From positions 1 to 15,843 of the forward strand of contig DAOUYU010000015.1 in NCBI GenBank assembly GCA_030673995.1: a DNA stretch of 15,843 bases. Direction: 5' to 3'. Below the pieces are notes generated by a model that did no database searches, was not told the DNA's origin, and saw only the letters and a list, made by a program, of their open reading frames with translations. The stretch comes from Candidatus Aminicenantota bacterium. Lineage in GTDB: Bacteria; Acidobacteriota; Aminicenantia; Aminicenantales; Aminicenantaceae. The first letter of the stretch is position 1, and each line of letters begins with the position of its first letter. A program made the translations under genes and the position numbers. Below, in pieces: positions 6,748 to 14,647 of this stretch.

Positions 6748-8226
6748 ATGGAGAAAAAAACAGGTTCATACCCTAATATCATTCTAATTGTCATTGACGC
6801 ACTTCGGGCAAGAAATTTGGGCTGCTATGGGGGAGATGCTGAATCCAGCCCTAATATTGACAATATTGCTGAAAAGGGCATTCTATTTGAAAAATGCTAT
6901 TCCTGCTGGAATACGACTGATCAGAGCCTTACTTCTATCTTTTCAGGCAGATATCCGAGGACACATGGAATTGTTCATCATGGCGATAAGATTACGCCTG
7001 AGGATCTTAAAATATTCAATAGCTTAAATGTAAAATTGCTTGCTGAGATTTTACAGAATACGGGATACAAGACTTTCGCTGTTGACTGGATGGGCAGGTG
7101 GTTTAGAAATGGATTTGATTATTATGGATATAAGCCTGAGAAAACTTTTTTTGGCAAACTTTTTTACCTGATATTTACTCTTCCTTATGTTCACTTAAGA
7201 TACATAGTTGCCAATATCGGGTTGTTAAAAATTTATGCAAAAAAGCGAAAAACCTCTATCAGATCAGCCTGGAAAGGGCTAAGAGATGCATGGAGTACTT
7301 TTCGATTCACTTTCGAATTGGCGAGAATTCAGGATGCAAATTACGTCACAAGCCTTGTTGAGGGATTGATTAAAAAAGAAAAAAATAAAAACTTCTTCCT
7401 ATTCCTCCATTATTGGGATACCCACTCCCCTTACAACTGCCCAAAACGATTTGTTTCTAAGACTCGAGGCTCTCGCAAACCAGAGAGTTTATTTCTATCT
7501 AAGTATCATGGAGCGGTTCGTTATGTCGACAATTCTTTGGGAAAACTGATGACAGTTTTGAAGAATGAGAAATTGCTGGATAACACTCTGATTATCATCA
7601 CCTCAGACCACGGAGAAAGCTTAATCGAACACAGTATCTTCTTTGACCATCATGGTCTTTATGATGTGACAACCCATGTGCCTTTGATCTTTTACCATCC
7701 AGATATATTTCCCAAATCAAAAAAAATAAAAGGACTGGTTCAACATATAGATGTTGTCCCGACGCTTTATGACCTTCTGAAAATAGAATCCAAAGATTTT
7801 GCCTGTGATGGCACAAGTTTATTACCGTTGATCAGAGGTGAGAAAGAAGAAATCCGTAGTTTTGCACTTAGCGAGGAGTCATATGTACAGAGAAAGATCG
7901 GAATCAGGACAAAAAAACTCAAATACATTTTTGCTCCGGACGGAGTCGGTATGTGTAATTACTGCCAGAAAATTCATAAGGGAGTTGAGGAATTTTATAA
8001 CCTTGAAAACGACCCCCATGAGTCGGTCAATCGATTTCATGATGATAAAATTGAGGCGAGAAAACTGAGGGAGAAACTAGATGATTTGCTCGAAAGCTTG
8101 GACAATAAAAGACAAAAACAAATGAATAAGGGAAAAAGGAAAGAGATATCTTCCAAATATGGGCAAAATTTAAAGGAAGCAAAGAAAGTCAAGAGAAAGC
8201 TAAAAAGTTTAGGCTATATGGATTAA
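6748..8226 (+). CDS. Sulfatase/alkaline-phosphatase-fold hydrolase with Thr at the nucleophile position
   Basis: The 492-residue protein belongs to the sulfatase (PF00884) branch of the alkaline phosphatase superfamily. Metal-site motifs are visible: PNIILIVIDALRA with Asp17, HYWDTHSPY with Asp224 and His226, and TSDHGES with Asp287 and His288. In true sulfatases the catalytic Cys or Ser of CxPSR is converted to formylglycine; here the aligned stretch is TTDQSLTSIFSG with Thr57, and the Pro-Ser-Arg part is absent. This favours phosphatase, phosphodiesterase or phosphotransferase chemistry over sulfate-ester cleavage. There is no signal peptide or clear membrane anchor, so it is probably cytoplasmic. 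The C-terminus ends in KSLGYMD, a tail often seen in this group. The ATG at 6748 has GAGGAG at a good distance. It follows the sigma-like gene by 15 bases and is closely followed by a membrane protein. The substrate is unknown. Confidence 0.8.
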   Translation: MEKKTGSYPNIILIVIDALRARNLGCYGGDAESSPNIDNIAEKGILFEKCYSCWNTTDQSLTSIFSGRYPRTHGIVHHGDKITPEDLKIFNSLNVKLLAEILQNTGYKTFAVDWMGRWFRNGFDYYGYKPEKTFFGKLFYLIFTLPYVHLRYIVANIGLLKIYAKKRKTSIRSAWKGLRDAWSTFRFTFELARIQDANYVTSLVEGLIKKEKNKNFFLFLHYWDTHSPYNCPKRFVSKTRGSRKPESLFLSKYHGAVRYVDNSLGKLMTVLKNEKLLDNTLIIITSDHGESLIEHSIFFDHHGLYDVTTHVPLIFYHPDIFPKSKKIKGLVQHIDVVPTLYDLLKIESKDFACDGTSLLPLIRGEKEEIRSFALSEESYVQRKIGIRTKKLKYIFAPDGVGMCNYCQKIHKGVEEFYNLENDPHESVNRFHDDKIEARKLREKLDDLLESLDNKRQKQMNKGKRKEISSKYGQNLKEAKKVKRKLKSLGYMD

Positions 8227-8231
8227 TCCTT

Positions 8232-8327
8232 ATGAATCTTCCTGCCAATGGAATGAAAAAATACACGACTTTATCCACAGGAATTCTAATGCTGGGAATC
8301 GAATTGGTTTTTTTGTTTTTTGGGTGA
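8232..8327 (+). other. Upstream frame of the membrane-protein gene, ending after a poly-T tract
   Basis: A 31-residue frame starts at ATG 8232 (a second ATG at 8253), 5 bases after the preceding stop, and reads MKKYTTLSTGILMLGIELVF before ending at TGA 8325-8327. Its hydrophobic helix is exactly what the following PF06695-like protein lacks at its N-terminus. A shift of -1 within TTTTTTG at 8309-8315 would join the two frames into one protein of about 223 residues. The heptamer has the X XXY YYZ form in the upstream frame. A real frameshift mutation, a base-calling error in the two T-runs, or programmed slippage would all give this picture. Confidence 0.55.
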
Positions 8328-8902
8328 TTGTGAATTTTTCTTTTGCCGCCAAAATCCTTTCCATGATAGCTGCCAATCATATCGGAGGACGGCTTGCATT
8401 CATAGCGGTTGGTTTAGAGAACGACTTTTCTCCCTTTATTCTGATTCCTATTATCATCTTTTATAATACGACCTATTTGCTCCTGATGTACTCCGCTTTT
8501 GTATTCTTATCGAGGAGAATCAAGAAATTCAAGCTGATTGAAGGTTATATTGAATCGGAACGCAATAAAGCTAAGAAGAAGAAGCTTTTTTTAAAGAAAT
8601 GGAACCGGTTCGGGATTTCTTTTTTTGTATGGATACCTTTGCCCTGGACAGGAGCTGTGATCGGCTCGTACATCGCACATCTGGAGGGATATAGTACCAA
8701 AGATACACTTTTAACCATTCTACCCTCGATGTGGATCGGGGTAATATCGTGGACATTGTGGTTTGATGAACTTTATGAATTTATCGAGCGATTTGGGAAA
8801 GGCAAAACCATGCTTCTGACAGTGTTTTTACTCATTGTGCCTATCCTTATTTTTGGACTCGGGAATGTTGTTAGAAGTAATAAGAGCAAATCAGGAAAAT
8901 AG
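8324..8902 (+). CDS. Small integral membrane protein, PF06695-like ('small multidrug export'), N-terminus frameshifted
   Basis: The main frame gives 192 residues from a GTG at 8324, with hydrophobic segments near residues 2-17, 35-62, 100-118, 128-147 and 160-177. The stretch FGISFFVWIPLPWTGAVIGSYIAHLEG is the family hallmark of PF06695, whose proteins have a conserved Pro-Leu-Pro-x-Thr-Gly-Ala core; the 'multidrug export' name is weakly founded and transport function is unproven. There is no ribosome-binding site before the GTG (only T-runs), and no earlier start exists in this frame, so the natural start is probably ATG 8232 in the preceding frame. It lies 5 bases after the sulfatase-fold gene if that start is used, and so would be in one operon with it. 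Its stop is one base away from the stop of the convergent GT9 gene. Confidence 0.7.
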   Translation: MIVNFSFAAKILSMIAANHIGGRLAFIAVGLENDFSPFILIPIIIFYNTTYLLLMYSAFVFLSRRIKKFKLIEGYIESERNKAKKKKLFLKKWNRFGISFFVWIPLPWTGAVIGSYIAHLEGYSTKDTLLTILPSMWIGVISWTLWFDELYEFIERFGKGKTMLLTVFLLIVPILIFGLGNVVRSNKSKSGK

Positions 8903-8903
8903 A

Positions 8904-10187
8904 TTAGCTTATATGGGATAAATAGTTTTGGACATAATCAACAACCTGTTCGAATTCCAATCCGTCAAAACACCTTACTTCCGGACAATTTTTAAATATT
9001 TTATCAATACAGGTTAAATTTTTGCATGGAGGATTGCTTTCAAAAATCTTTGAAGGACCATCTTGGGCTGCCGGAAAATATTCAGGCGAAAACGAATCAT
9101 AGCCATAGATCTTCGCGCTCGTTGCCCCAAAGATTCCAACAATTGCGGTAGAATTTTTAAACCGGGAATCCGAATTAACTATGTATTTTCTTGCTGCGGC
9201 TATGTGTAAGGGCCCGGTGTCTCCCGTAATAAATAAGTCAGAATTATCGATCAGGGCAGCATAGACATCGATCCCAATGTCCTTGGGAATAATTACGATT
9301 TTTTTCCTTTCTTCTGCTGATGTAGCACTCAGTATTTTTTCTTCGACGTTTTTAAATGTAAATCCACAGTTCATGAGAAGCTGGTCGAATTTATCATAAG
9401 ATAAGATACCTTTCAGTAACTGGATTTGAAATTTCAATGGGATAAAAGTGTATTTGGAGGAAGAGTCAGGATTAAGCATAATCTTTTTTGACTGTGGAGA
9501 TATACCTATCTTTTCCATTAACCTTTTGGCCTTTATGCAGGCTTCTTTATTAGCAAAAATGTGGGGCACGAAGGATTTTTTTTGAGAGCTGGGTATGAGA
9601 TTATTGTTAAATGGAATATCATCTATAACTTCCCTTGAAAATTTCTTTAGCTGAAAGGCAAAGTGGGCAGTTTGGTTGTTTGCACTATACGCCCGAATAA
9701 TTTCTGCTATTAATCTGATCGGAAAAACAATAGTTGAATCGGAATTTTTAAAAATTCGGGATGGAAAATAAGGACATAAGTTAAAAATTAAATCAAAATG
9801 ATATTTTTCGATTATTTTTTTTAAAATTTTAATATCTTTCTTAGATGGAAAACCAATATTGCTAAAATATGGAAAGTGATAATCGATATGAGGATTAGCT
9901 TCAATTAGAGGTTTGGCTTTGCTTTGGTAAATATAGTTGATTTCAATTTTAGGAAAAGCATTTTTCAAAGTTTCTATGAATGATTGAGTGATGACCGCAT
10001 CGCCGATATTGATATCCGGAATAACTAATACTTTACTCAGTTTGTTTATTTTGTTGAGGCGACGGGATTCAATCTTTCTTAATACTTGGATGGTTTTTCT
10101 ACTCGAGGCCAGTTTTTTAAGAGCTCGATCTAAGAAAGAGGATGAAACCTTAGATAATAATCTTGACACATATTCTACAGAAATCAT
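8904..10187 (-). CDS. Glycosyltransferase family 9 (heptosyltransferase-like)
   Basis: GT9 enzymes move a heptose or another sugar from a nucleotide donor onto the inner core of lipopolysaccharide or a similar glycan, at the cytoplasmic face of the membrane. The 427-residue protein has the GT-B arrangement. VLVIPDINIGDAVITQ at about 53-68 includes Asp63, equivalent to the catalytic Asp of WaaC, and LFITGDTGPLHIAAA with Asp323 is the donor-site motif of the C-terminal domain. The usual C-terminal Cys cluster is present (PPCKNLTCIDKIFKNC, then RCFDG). The first 50 residues are a basic helical extension not found in WaaC or WaaF. No strong ribosome-binding site precedes the ATG, but a near-consensus promoter lies 40-68 bases upstream. 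It stands alone, convergent with the membrane-protein gene, and no other LPS gene is in the window. The acceptor cannot be assigned. Confidence 0.85.
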   Translation of the reverse strand: MISVEYVSRLLSKVSSSFLDRALKKLASSRKTIQVLRKIESRRLNKINKLSKVLVIPDINIGDAVITQSFIETLKNAFPKIEINYIYQSKAKPLIEANPHIDYHFPYFSNIGFPSKKDIKILKKIIEKYHFDLIFNLCPYFPSRIFKNSDSTIVFPIRLIAEIIRAYSANNQTAHFAFQLKKFSREVIDDIPFNNNLIPSSQKKSFVPHIFANKEACIKAKRLMEKIGISPQSKKIMLNPDSSSKYTFIPLKFQIQLLKGILSYDKFDQLLMNCGFTFKNVEEKILSATSAEERKKIVIIPKDIGIDVYAALIDNSDLFITGDTGPLHIAAARKYIVNSDSRFKNSTAIVGIFGATSAKIYGYDSFSPEYFPAAQDGPSKIFESNPPCKNLTCIDKIFKNCPEVRCFDGLEFEQVVDYVQNYLSHIS

Positions 10188-10226
10188 GATTTATCTTTTT
10201 AAAGAACAGTTATTCGCTTGAAGACC

Positions 10227-10255
10227 TTTATATAAAGATACAAATTAAATGTCAA
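10227..10255 (-). promoter_or_regulatory. Near-consensus sigma-70 promoter for the GT9 gene
   Basis: On the minus strand TTGACA (10255-10250) is followed by a 17-base spacer and TATAAA (10232-10227). Transcription would start near 10220 and give a leader of about 33 bases before the ATG at 10187. This is the best promoter match in the window. Confidence 0.85.
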
Positions 10256-10280
10256 ATCTCCCTTTTTTCCCCATAACGAA

Positions 10281-10520
10281 GGCTGAGTGGTGAAAAAGCT
10301 ATTTTGAAAAGCTCAGGCAAAGTGGCTTGAAAACATGCCTCTTTTGCCCCAGCGGCAGTTTCTTAGACACCAGGCGAGGGCTAAGTGGTTAGAAAACCGT
10401 GAGAAAGGCTGAGCGGGCATGGTTCCTCTCCCGAAGGAGAGGAGAGCGAAGCCTGTATCCGAGCGGGAATCCCTCGCTGGGGAAATCCCGCGTGTTTAAG
10501 AACCACTTAGCCTGAGCCTC
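10281..10520. repeat. Structured inverted-repeat block between divergent promoters
   Basis: This block is richer in G and C than its surroundings and is clearly folded. GGCTAAGTGGTT at 10379-10390 is perfectly matched by AACCACTTAGCC at 10501-10512, and the pairing extends outward through AGGC (10372-10375) and GCCT (10516-10519). Inside are CCTCTCC-CGAA-GGAGAGG (10425-10442), a perfect 7-pair tetraloop hairpin, and GCGGGA/TCCCGC (10463-10468, 10486-10491) around a CCC/GGG hairpin. Related copies of the arm occur at 10281-10290 (GGCTGAGTGG) and 10407-10417 (GGCTGAGCGGG). It lies between the GT9 promoter and the ileS promoter, so neither would transcribe it. It may be a small MITE-like or REP-like element with terminal inverted repeats, or an unlisted RNA with its own promoter. 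It does not match a T-box, tRNA or RNase P RNA. Confidence 0.6.
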
Positions 10521-10523
10521 TTA

Positions 10524-10551
10524 TTGACTTTTTGGAGTAGAGATATAAAAT
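10524..10551 (+). promoter_or_regulatory. Sigma-70-type promoter for the ileS-lspA-lgt-rluD operon
   Basis: TTGACT at 10524-10529, a 16-base spacer and TAAAAT at 10546-10551 lie about 50 bases before the ileS ATG at 10600. A second TATAAT-like box at 10561-10566 has no good -35 partner. The short leader leaves no room for a T-box regulator between promoter and gene. Confidence 0.6.
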
Positions 10552-10599
10552 AACTTGTTCTATAATAATAAAATAGAATAGTTCAATCCGGAGATAACT

Positions 10600-13377
10600 A
10601 TGGCAGACGGTGAGAAGATAAAAGAAACTTTAAACCTTCCTCAAACGTCCTTTTCCATGAAGGCAAAGCTAGCGCAGAAAGAACCAGAAATCATTAAGAA
10701 ATGGGAGGAAATAAAACTCTACAGCAAAATTCAGAAGAGGAGAGAGGGGAGTCCCTCGTTTATTCTGCATGATGGTCCTCCTTATGCAAACGGGGGCATT
10801 CATCTGGGGACCGCACTGAACAAAATATTAAAGGATTTTATCGTCAAGACCAAAAATATGCAGGGCTTCAGCTCTCCCTATCTTCCTGGCTGGGATTGTC
10901 ATGGCCTTCCGATTGAAATCAAAGTCGACCAGCTCCTGGGAAAGAAGAAAAGAGAGCTTTCAATCATAGAAATTAGAGAAGAATGCAAAAAATATGCACT
11001 CAAATACGTCGATATTCAGAGAAATCAGTTCAAGAGGTTAGGAGTTTTTGGAGAGTGGGAGAAACCTTATTTAACCATGGATCCCGAGTATGAAGGAAAT
11101 GTCGTTCGTTATCTTGCAGCTTTTTTTGCTTCAGGGAATGTTTACAAGGGAAAAAGACCTGTTCATTGGTGTCCCCATTGCCAGACAGCCCTCGCCGAGG
11201 CTGAAATTGAGTATAAAGACCGCAAGTCTCCCTCCATCTATGTAAAATTTCCCATGATCTCAGACCTTTCCCAAAGATTTCCCGAGTTAAAAGGGAAGAA
11301 AGTTTCTGTCCTGATATGGACCACAACCCCCTGGACTTTGCCAGCCAATCTGGCTATAGCTTTTCACCCGGATTACGAATATGCGGCTTTCCGGTCCGAT
11401 GGAGAAGTTTTCATTGCGGCCAAACGTTTGGTTCCTGTCCTCACTGAGGAATTAGCGTTAGAAAAGACCGAGGTCCTTGTCACTTTTCGCGGCGAAGATG
11501 TAGAGGGTTTGAAGGCCCGTCACCCTTTTATCGACAGAGAGTCTGTTTTTGTCCTGGCCGATTATGTGACCCTTGACCAGGGAACGGGCTGCGTTCATAC
11601 AGCACCTGGCCATGGTTATGAGGATTATTTGACAGGATTAGCCTACGGCCTTGATATCTATACTCCTGTGGACAGTGAAGGAAAATTTATTCCTAAAGTT
11701 GAAAAGTATAATGAGATGAATGTCTTTGAATCCAATAAGATCATTACAGAAGATATGAAGAAAGACGGAAGCCTTTTGAAAGAAGATGAAATTGTTCATT
11801 CCTATCCCCATTGCTGGCGCTGCAAGAATCCTGTAATTTTCCGAGCCACTGCCCAGTGGTTTATCTCCATGGAAAAAAATGATTTGAGAGAAAAGGCACT
11901 TGAGGAAGTAAAGAAGATTCGCTGGGTTCCATCCTGGGGAGAAGAGAGAATTACCAATATGGTGTGTGCTCGACCTGACTGGTGCATTTCCCGCCAGCGC
12001 TCCTGGGGTGTACCAATTCCGGCTTTGTACTGTCACGATTGTGGACATGTTCTGGCAGATGAGGAAATAGCCCTCAGAGTTGCTGATGTTTTCTCAAAAG
12101 AAGGGTCTAACTCCTGGTTTATCAAGGAAACAAACGAATTCCTCCCCCCAGGTTCAAAATGTCCCCAGTGCGGTTCAGGAAAATTTAGCAAGGAAAATAA
12201 CATCCTGGATGTCTGGTTTGAATCCGGGGCAAGCCAAAATGTCCTTGGAAAACGAAGCGACCTCCCGTGGCCATCAGATGTATACGTAGAGGGTCATGAC
12301 CAATATAGAGGTTGGTTCAACAGTTCTCTTTTTATAGGGGTTGGAGCCAAGAAAGGTTCCCCTTATAAAACTTGCATAACCCATGGTTTTGTCCTTGACG
12401 AGCAGGGGAGAGGCATGTCCAAATCCCTCGGAAATTTCATCGATCCAGATGAAATTATTTCTCGAAATGGAGCCGAGATCTTAAGACTGTGGGTGGCGAT
12501 GCTCAACTACAAAGAAGATGCTCGATTTGGAAAAGAGACTTTGCAGCGTCTCATTGAGGCCTACCGCAAAATTAGAAATACATGGAGATTCATCCTGGGG
12601 AACATTTATGATTTTTCTCCTGGTGAAGAAAGTGTTCGGCCCAAAAAAATGGAACTTCTTGATAGATGGATTTTGGAAAAATATTCAGAAATTGGGAATA
12701 AAATCCTGAAAGCCTATGAGAATTTTGAGTATCATGTCGTCTTTCACACTCTATACAACTTCTTTACTGTGGAGTTAAGCTCTATGTATTTGGATGTTCT
12801 CAAAGACAGGCTTTATTGTTCAGGTAAAAAATCTTTGCTTCGCAAATCAGCGCAGACGGCTCTCTTTCATCTCCTAAAGTCTACACTTGTGTTGATGGCT
12901 CCGATTTTACCTTTCACAACGGAAGAAGCCTGGGAAGTTATGCCTGCTTTTGGAGGAAAAGAAGAGTCTGTTCATTTAGAGCAATTCCCATCATTCCAGG
13001 AGAAATGGCTCGATGATAGTTTGTTTCAAGAGTGGGAGAATCTGGTGCTCGTCAGAGATAAAGTTTTAAAAGAACTTGAGAAAGCACGAGAAGAAGGACT
13101 TATCGGTAATTCTTTGGAGGCGAGTATAGTCCTCAAAGCTCCCTCTTCTCAAGAGGAATTTTTGAGAAAATACGAAACGCAGCTTCCTTCGCTTTTCATC
13201 GTTTCTGCTGTGGAACTTCAATCACAGCCAGGTGAAGAATTTGAGGTGAAAGCCTCAAAGGCGCCCTGGGAGAAGTGCCAGCGATGCTGGAATTTTTTGC
13301 CTTATGTGGGGAAGAGCTCTGAATATCCTCATTTCTGTAAGCGGTGCGAGGAAGTGGTTAAGAATACGAGTTTATGA
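10600..13377 (+). CDS. ileS: Isoleucyl-tRNA synthetase
   Basis: IleS charges tRNA-Ile with isoleucine in the cytoplasm and edits mischarged valine. The 925-residue protein has the class I signature PPYANGGIHLGTA, with the HIGH-type motif HLGT at 68-71. The CP1 editing domain follows (WTTTPWTLPANLAIAF, then DQGTGCVHTAPGHG near residues 325-340), then WCISRQRSWGVPIP near 465. The KMSKS-type loop GMSKS is at 605-609. The C-terminal zinc finger is complete, with Cys893, Cys896, Cys913 and Cys916. Length and the zinc finger fit the usual bacterial enzyme. The ATG has CGGAG at a 6-base spacing. Its last bases overlap the start of lspA by four bases (ATGA), so the two are translationally coupled. 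It is the first gene of a compact operon. Confidence 0.97.
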   Translation: MADGEKIKETLNLPQTSFSMKAKLAQKEPEIIKKWEEIKLYSKIQKRREGSPSFILHDGPPYANGGIHLGTALNKILKDFIVKTKNMQGFSSPYLPGWDCHGLPIEIKVDQLLGKKKRELSIIEIREECKKYALKYVDIQRNQFKRLGVFGEWEKPYLTMDPEYEGNVVRYLAAFFASGNVYKGKRPVHWCPHCQTALAEAEIEYKDRKSPSIYVKFPMISDLSQRFPELKGKKVSVLIWTTTPWTLPANLAIAFHPDYEYAAFRSDGEVFIAAKRLVPVLTEELALEKTEVLVTFRGEDVEGLKARHPFIDRESVFVLADYVTLDQGTGCVHTAPGHGYEDYLTGLAYGLDIYTPVDSEGKFIPKVEKYNEMNVFESNKIITEDMKKDGSLLKEDEIVHSYPHCWRCKNPVIFRATAQWFISMEKNDLREKALEEVKKIRWVPSWGEERITNMVCARPDWCISRQRSWGVPIPALYCHDCGHVLADEEIALRVADVFSKEGSNSWFIKETNEFLPPGSKCPQCGSGKFSKENNILDVWFESGASQNVLGKRSDLPWPSDVYVEGHDQYRGWFNSSLFIGVGAKKGSPYKTCITHGFVLDEQGRGMSKSLGNFIDPDEIISRNGAEILRLWVAMLNYKEDARFGKETLQRLIEAYRKIRNTWRFILGNIYDFSPGEESVRPKKMELLDRWILEKYSEIGNKILKAYENFEYHVVFHTLYNFFTVELSSMYLDVLKDRLYCSGKKSLLRKSAQTALFHLLKSTLVLMAPILPFTTEEAWEVMPAFGGKEESVHLEQFPSFQEKWLDDSLFQEWENLVLVRDKVLKELEKAREEGLIGNSLEASIVLKAPSSQEEFLRKYETQLPSLFIVSAVELQSQPGEEFEVKASKAPWEKCQRCWNFLPYVGKSSEYPHFCKRCEEVVKNTSL

Positions 13378-13868
13378 AACACAGATCATTCTATTTTTTA
13401 CTGATTCTCGTTTTGCTGATTGCTGACCAACTCACCAAAGCAATCGTCTTTCAGAAGATAGCCTTTTTGAGCAGTCAAAGCATCATTCCAGGTTTTTTCA
13501 ATCTCACTCATATTCATAACCGTGGGGCAATTTTTGGCTTTTTTTCCCAGTCTGAAAGCCAACTTTTGCATATCGTGCTTATGCTGGCTACGCTGGTCGC
13601 TTTAGCTTTAGTTGTATATTATTTTTTCATGACACCGCCTACTGAAAAACTTGCCATAATTTCACTTTCTCTCATCCTTGCAGGGGCTCTGGGGAATCTG
13701 ATAGATAGAGTTTTCAGAGGATACGTGATTGATTTCCTGGATCTCTACGTTAATAAATGGCACTGGCCTTCCTTTAATGTGGCGGATTCCTGCGTGACGA
13801 TAGGTGCGTTTCTGCTAGTTTTTGTTGTTTTTTTTAAAAGGAGAAGGAAATGTACCCCATCCTCATAA
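13374..13868 (+). CDS. lspA: Lipoprotein signal peptidase (signal peptidase II)
   Basis: LspA is an inner-membrane aspartic protease that removes the signal peptide from lipoproteins after Lgt has lipidated them. The 164-residue protein has four predicted membrane segments (about 5-22, 60-82, 92-110 and 133-153). The conserved blocks are all present: LIADQLTKAIV near 16-26, HNRGAIFGFF near 48-57, GNLIDRVFRGYVIDFLD with catalytic Asp111, and FNVADSCVTIG with catalytic Asp138. Length is typical (about 160). It starts within the ileS stop codon and its end overlaps the start of lgt by 19 bases. ileS-lspA is a common bacterial gene pair. Having the lgt gene directly next to it places the first two lipoprotein-maturation steps in one operon. 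Confidence 0.97.
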   Translation: MKHRSFYFLLILVLLIADQLTKAIVFQKIAFLSSQSIIPGFFNLTHIHNRGAIFGFFSQSESQLLHIVLMLATLVALALVVYYFFMTPPTEKLAIISLSLILAGALGNLIDRVFRGYVIDFLDLYVNKWHWPSFNVADSCVTIGAFLLVFVVFFKRRRKCTPSS

Positions 13869-14647
13869 AAATAGGTCCTGTCACTATACATACCTACGGT
13901 TTTATGATGGCCCTGGGTGTGACTTTTGCACTCTGGTTTCTTTTCGTTCAGGCTAAAAAGCGTGGCTTTGAGGCTTCAAAGATAATTGATATGGCCTTTT
14001 ACACTATAATTGTCTCTCTGCTTGGAGCCAAGCTCATTCTTTTTATCGGGAATTTTTCCTATTATACCCGAAACCTGGGAGAGCTATTTAGCCTGGCGCG
14101 TACAGGCGGTGTTTTCCAGGGTGGATTGGTATTCGGGATTCTCTTTGCCCTGTGGTATTTCCGCAAACACCGTATTCCTACCTGGAAAGTTGCCGATATC
14201 ATCGGTCCTGCTTTAGCTCTGGGGCATGCTTTCGGACGTATAGGATGTTTCATGGCGGGATGCTGTTTCGGCCGGCAGTGTTCCTTGCCCTGGGCCGTGA
14301 CTTTTCAGAATGAATATGCCAGTAACCTTACAGGTATTTCCCTTCATACTCCTCTTCATCCGACTCAGCTCTATGAATCAGCGTTGAATTTTTTGAACTT
14401 CCTGGTTCTCTTTTTCATCTTGAAGAAAAAGAAATTCGACGGTCAGGTTTTTGCTTTTTACATCATGAATTATTCTATAATCCGCTACTTTGTTGAATTT
14501 TACCGTGGAGATCATTCCCTTAAGCATTATCTCATCCACAATGCTTCTCCCTATCTCAGCCTTTCCTTCCCTCAGCTTTTCTGTATTGTAGGCCTAATCG
14601 CTGGAATCAGTCTGTTTCTCATTTTGAGAAAAAGAAAAAGTGCCTAA
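13850..14647 (+). CDS. lgt: Prolipoprotein diacylglyceryl transferase
   Basis: Lgt moves the diacylglyceryl group of phosphatidylglycerol onto the lipobox cysteine of prolipoproteins in the inner membrane, the step before LspA. The 265-residue protein has about seven hydrophobic segments. Family motifs are HTYGFMMALG near 14-23, GGVFQGGLVFG at 86-96, the signature HAFGRIGCFMAGCCFGR with the key Arg130, and LHPTQLYES with Glu176. At the position of the His that is essential in E. coli (HGGL) this protein has Gln90; the position varies among Lgt proteins, so activity is still expected. The ATG has AAGGAG at a 6-base spacing inside the end of lspA, and its own end overlaps rluD by 8 bases. Confidence 0.96.
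   Translation: MYPILIKIGPVTIHTYGFMMALGVTFALWFLFVQAKKRGFEASKIIDMAFYTIIVSLLGAKLILFIGNFSYYTRNLGELFSLARTGGVFQGGLVFGILFALWYFRKHRIPTWKVADIIGPALALGHAFGRIGCFMAGCCFGRQCSLPWAVTFQNEYASNLTGISLHTPLHPTQLYESALNFLNFLVLFFILKKKKFDGQVFAFYIMNYSIIRYFVEFYRGDHSLKHYLIHNASPYLSLSFPQLFCIVGLIAGISLFLILRKRKSA

Noticed and set aside
5174..8226. Mobile element or prophage remnant covering the accessory stretch
   Set aside because: No integrase, transposase, phage structural gene, attachment-site repeat or tRNA was found; AT-richness alone is not enough.
10407..10500. tRNA or other standard RNA gene in the structured block
   Set aside because: There is no T-loop sequence, no acceptor-stem pairing with correct spacing and no CCA end; the hairpins do not form a cloverleaf, and no RNase P, tmRNA or SRP signature was found.
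10372..10599. T-box riboswitch upstream of ileS
   Set aside because: ileS is a classic T-box target and the region is structured, but the conserved antiterminator sequence (AGGGTGGNACCGCG type) is not there, no terminator with a T-run follows, and the best promoter lies downstream of the structure.
11638..12048. Minus-strand open frame of 136 codons inside ileS
   Set aside because: It lies wholly antisense to the conserved catalytic region of ileS and resembles no protein family.
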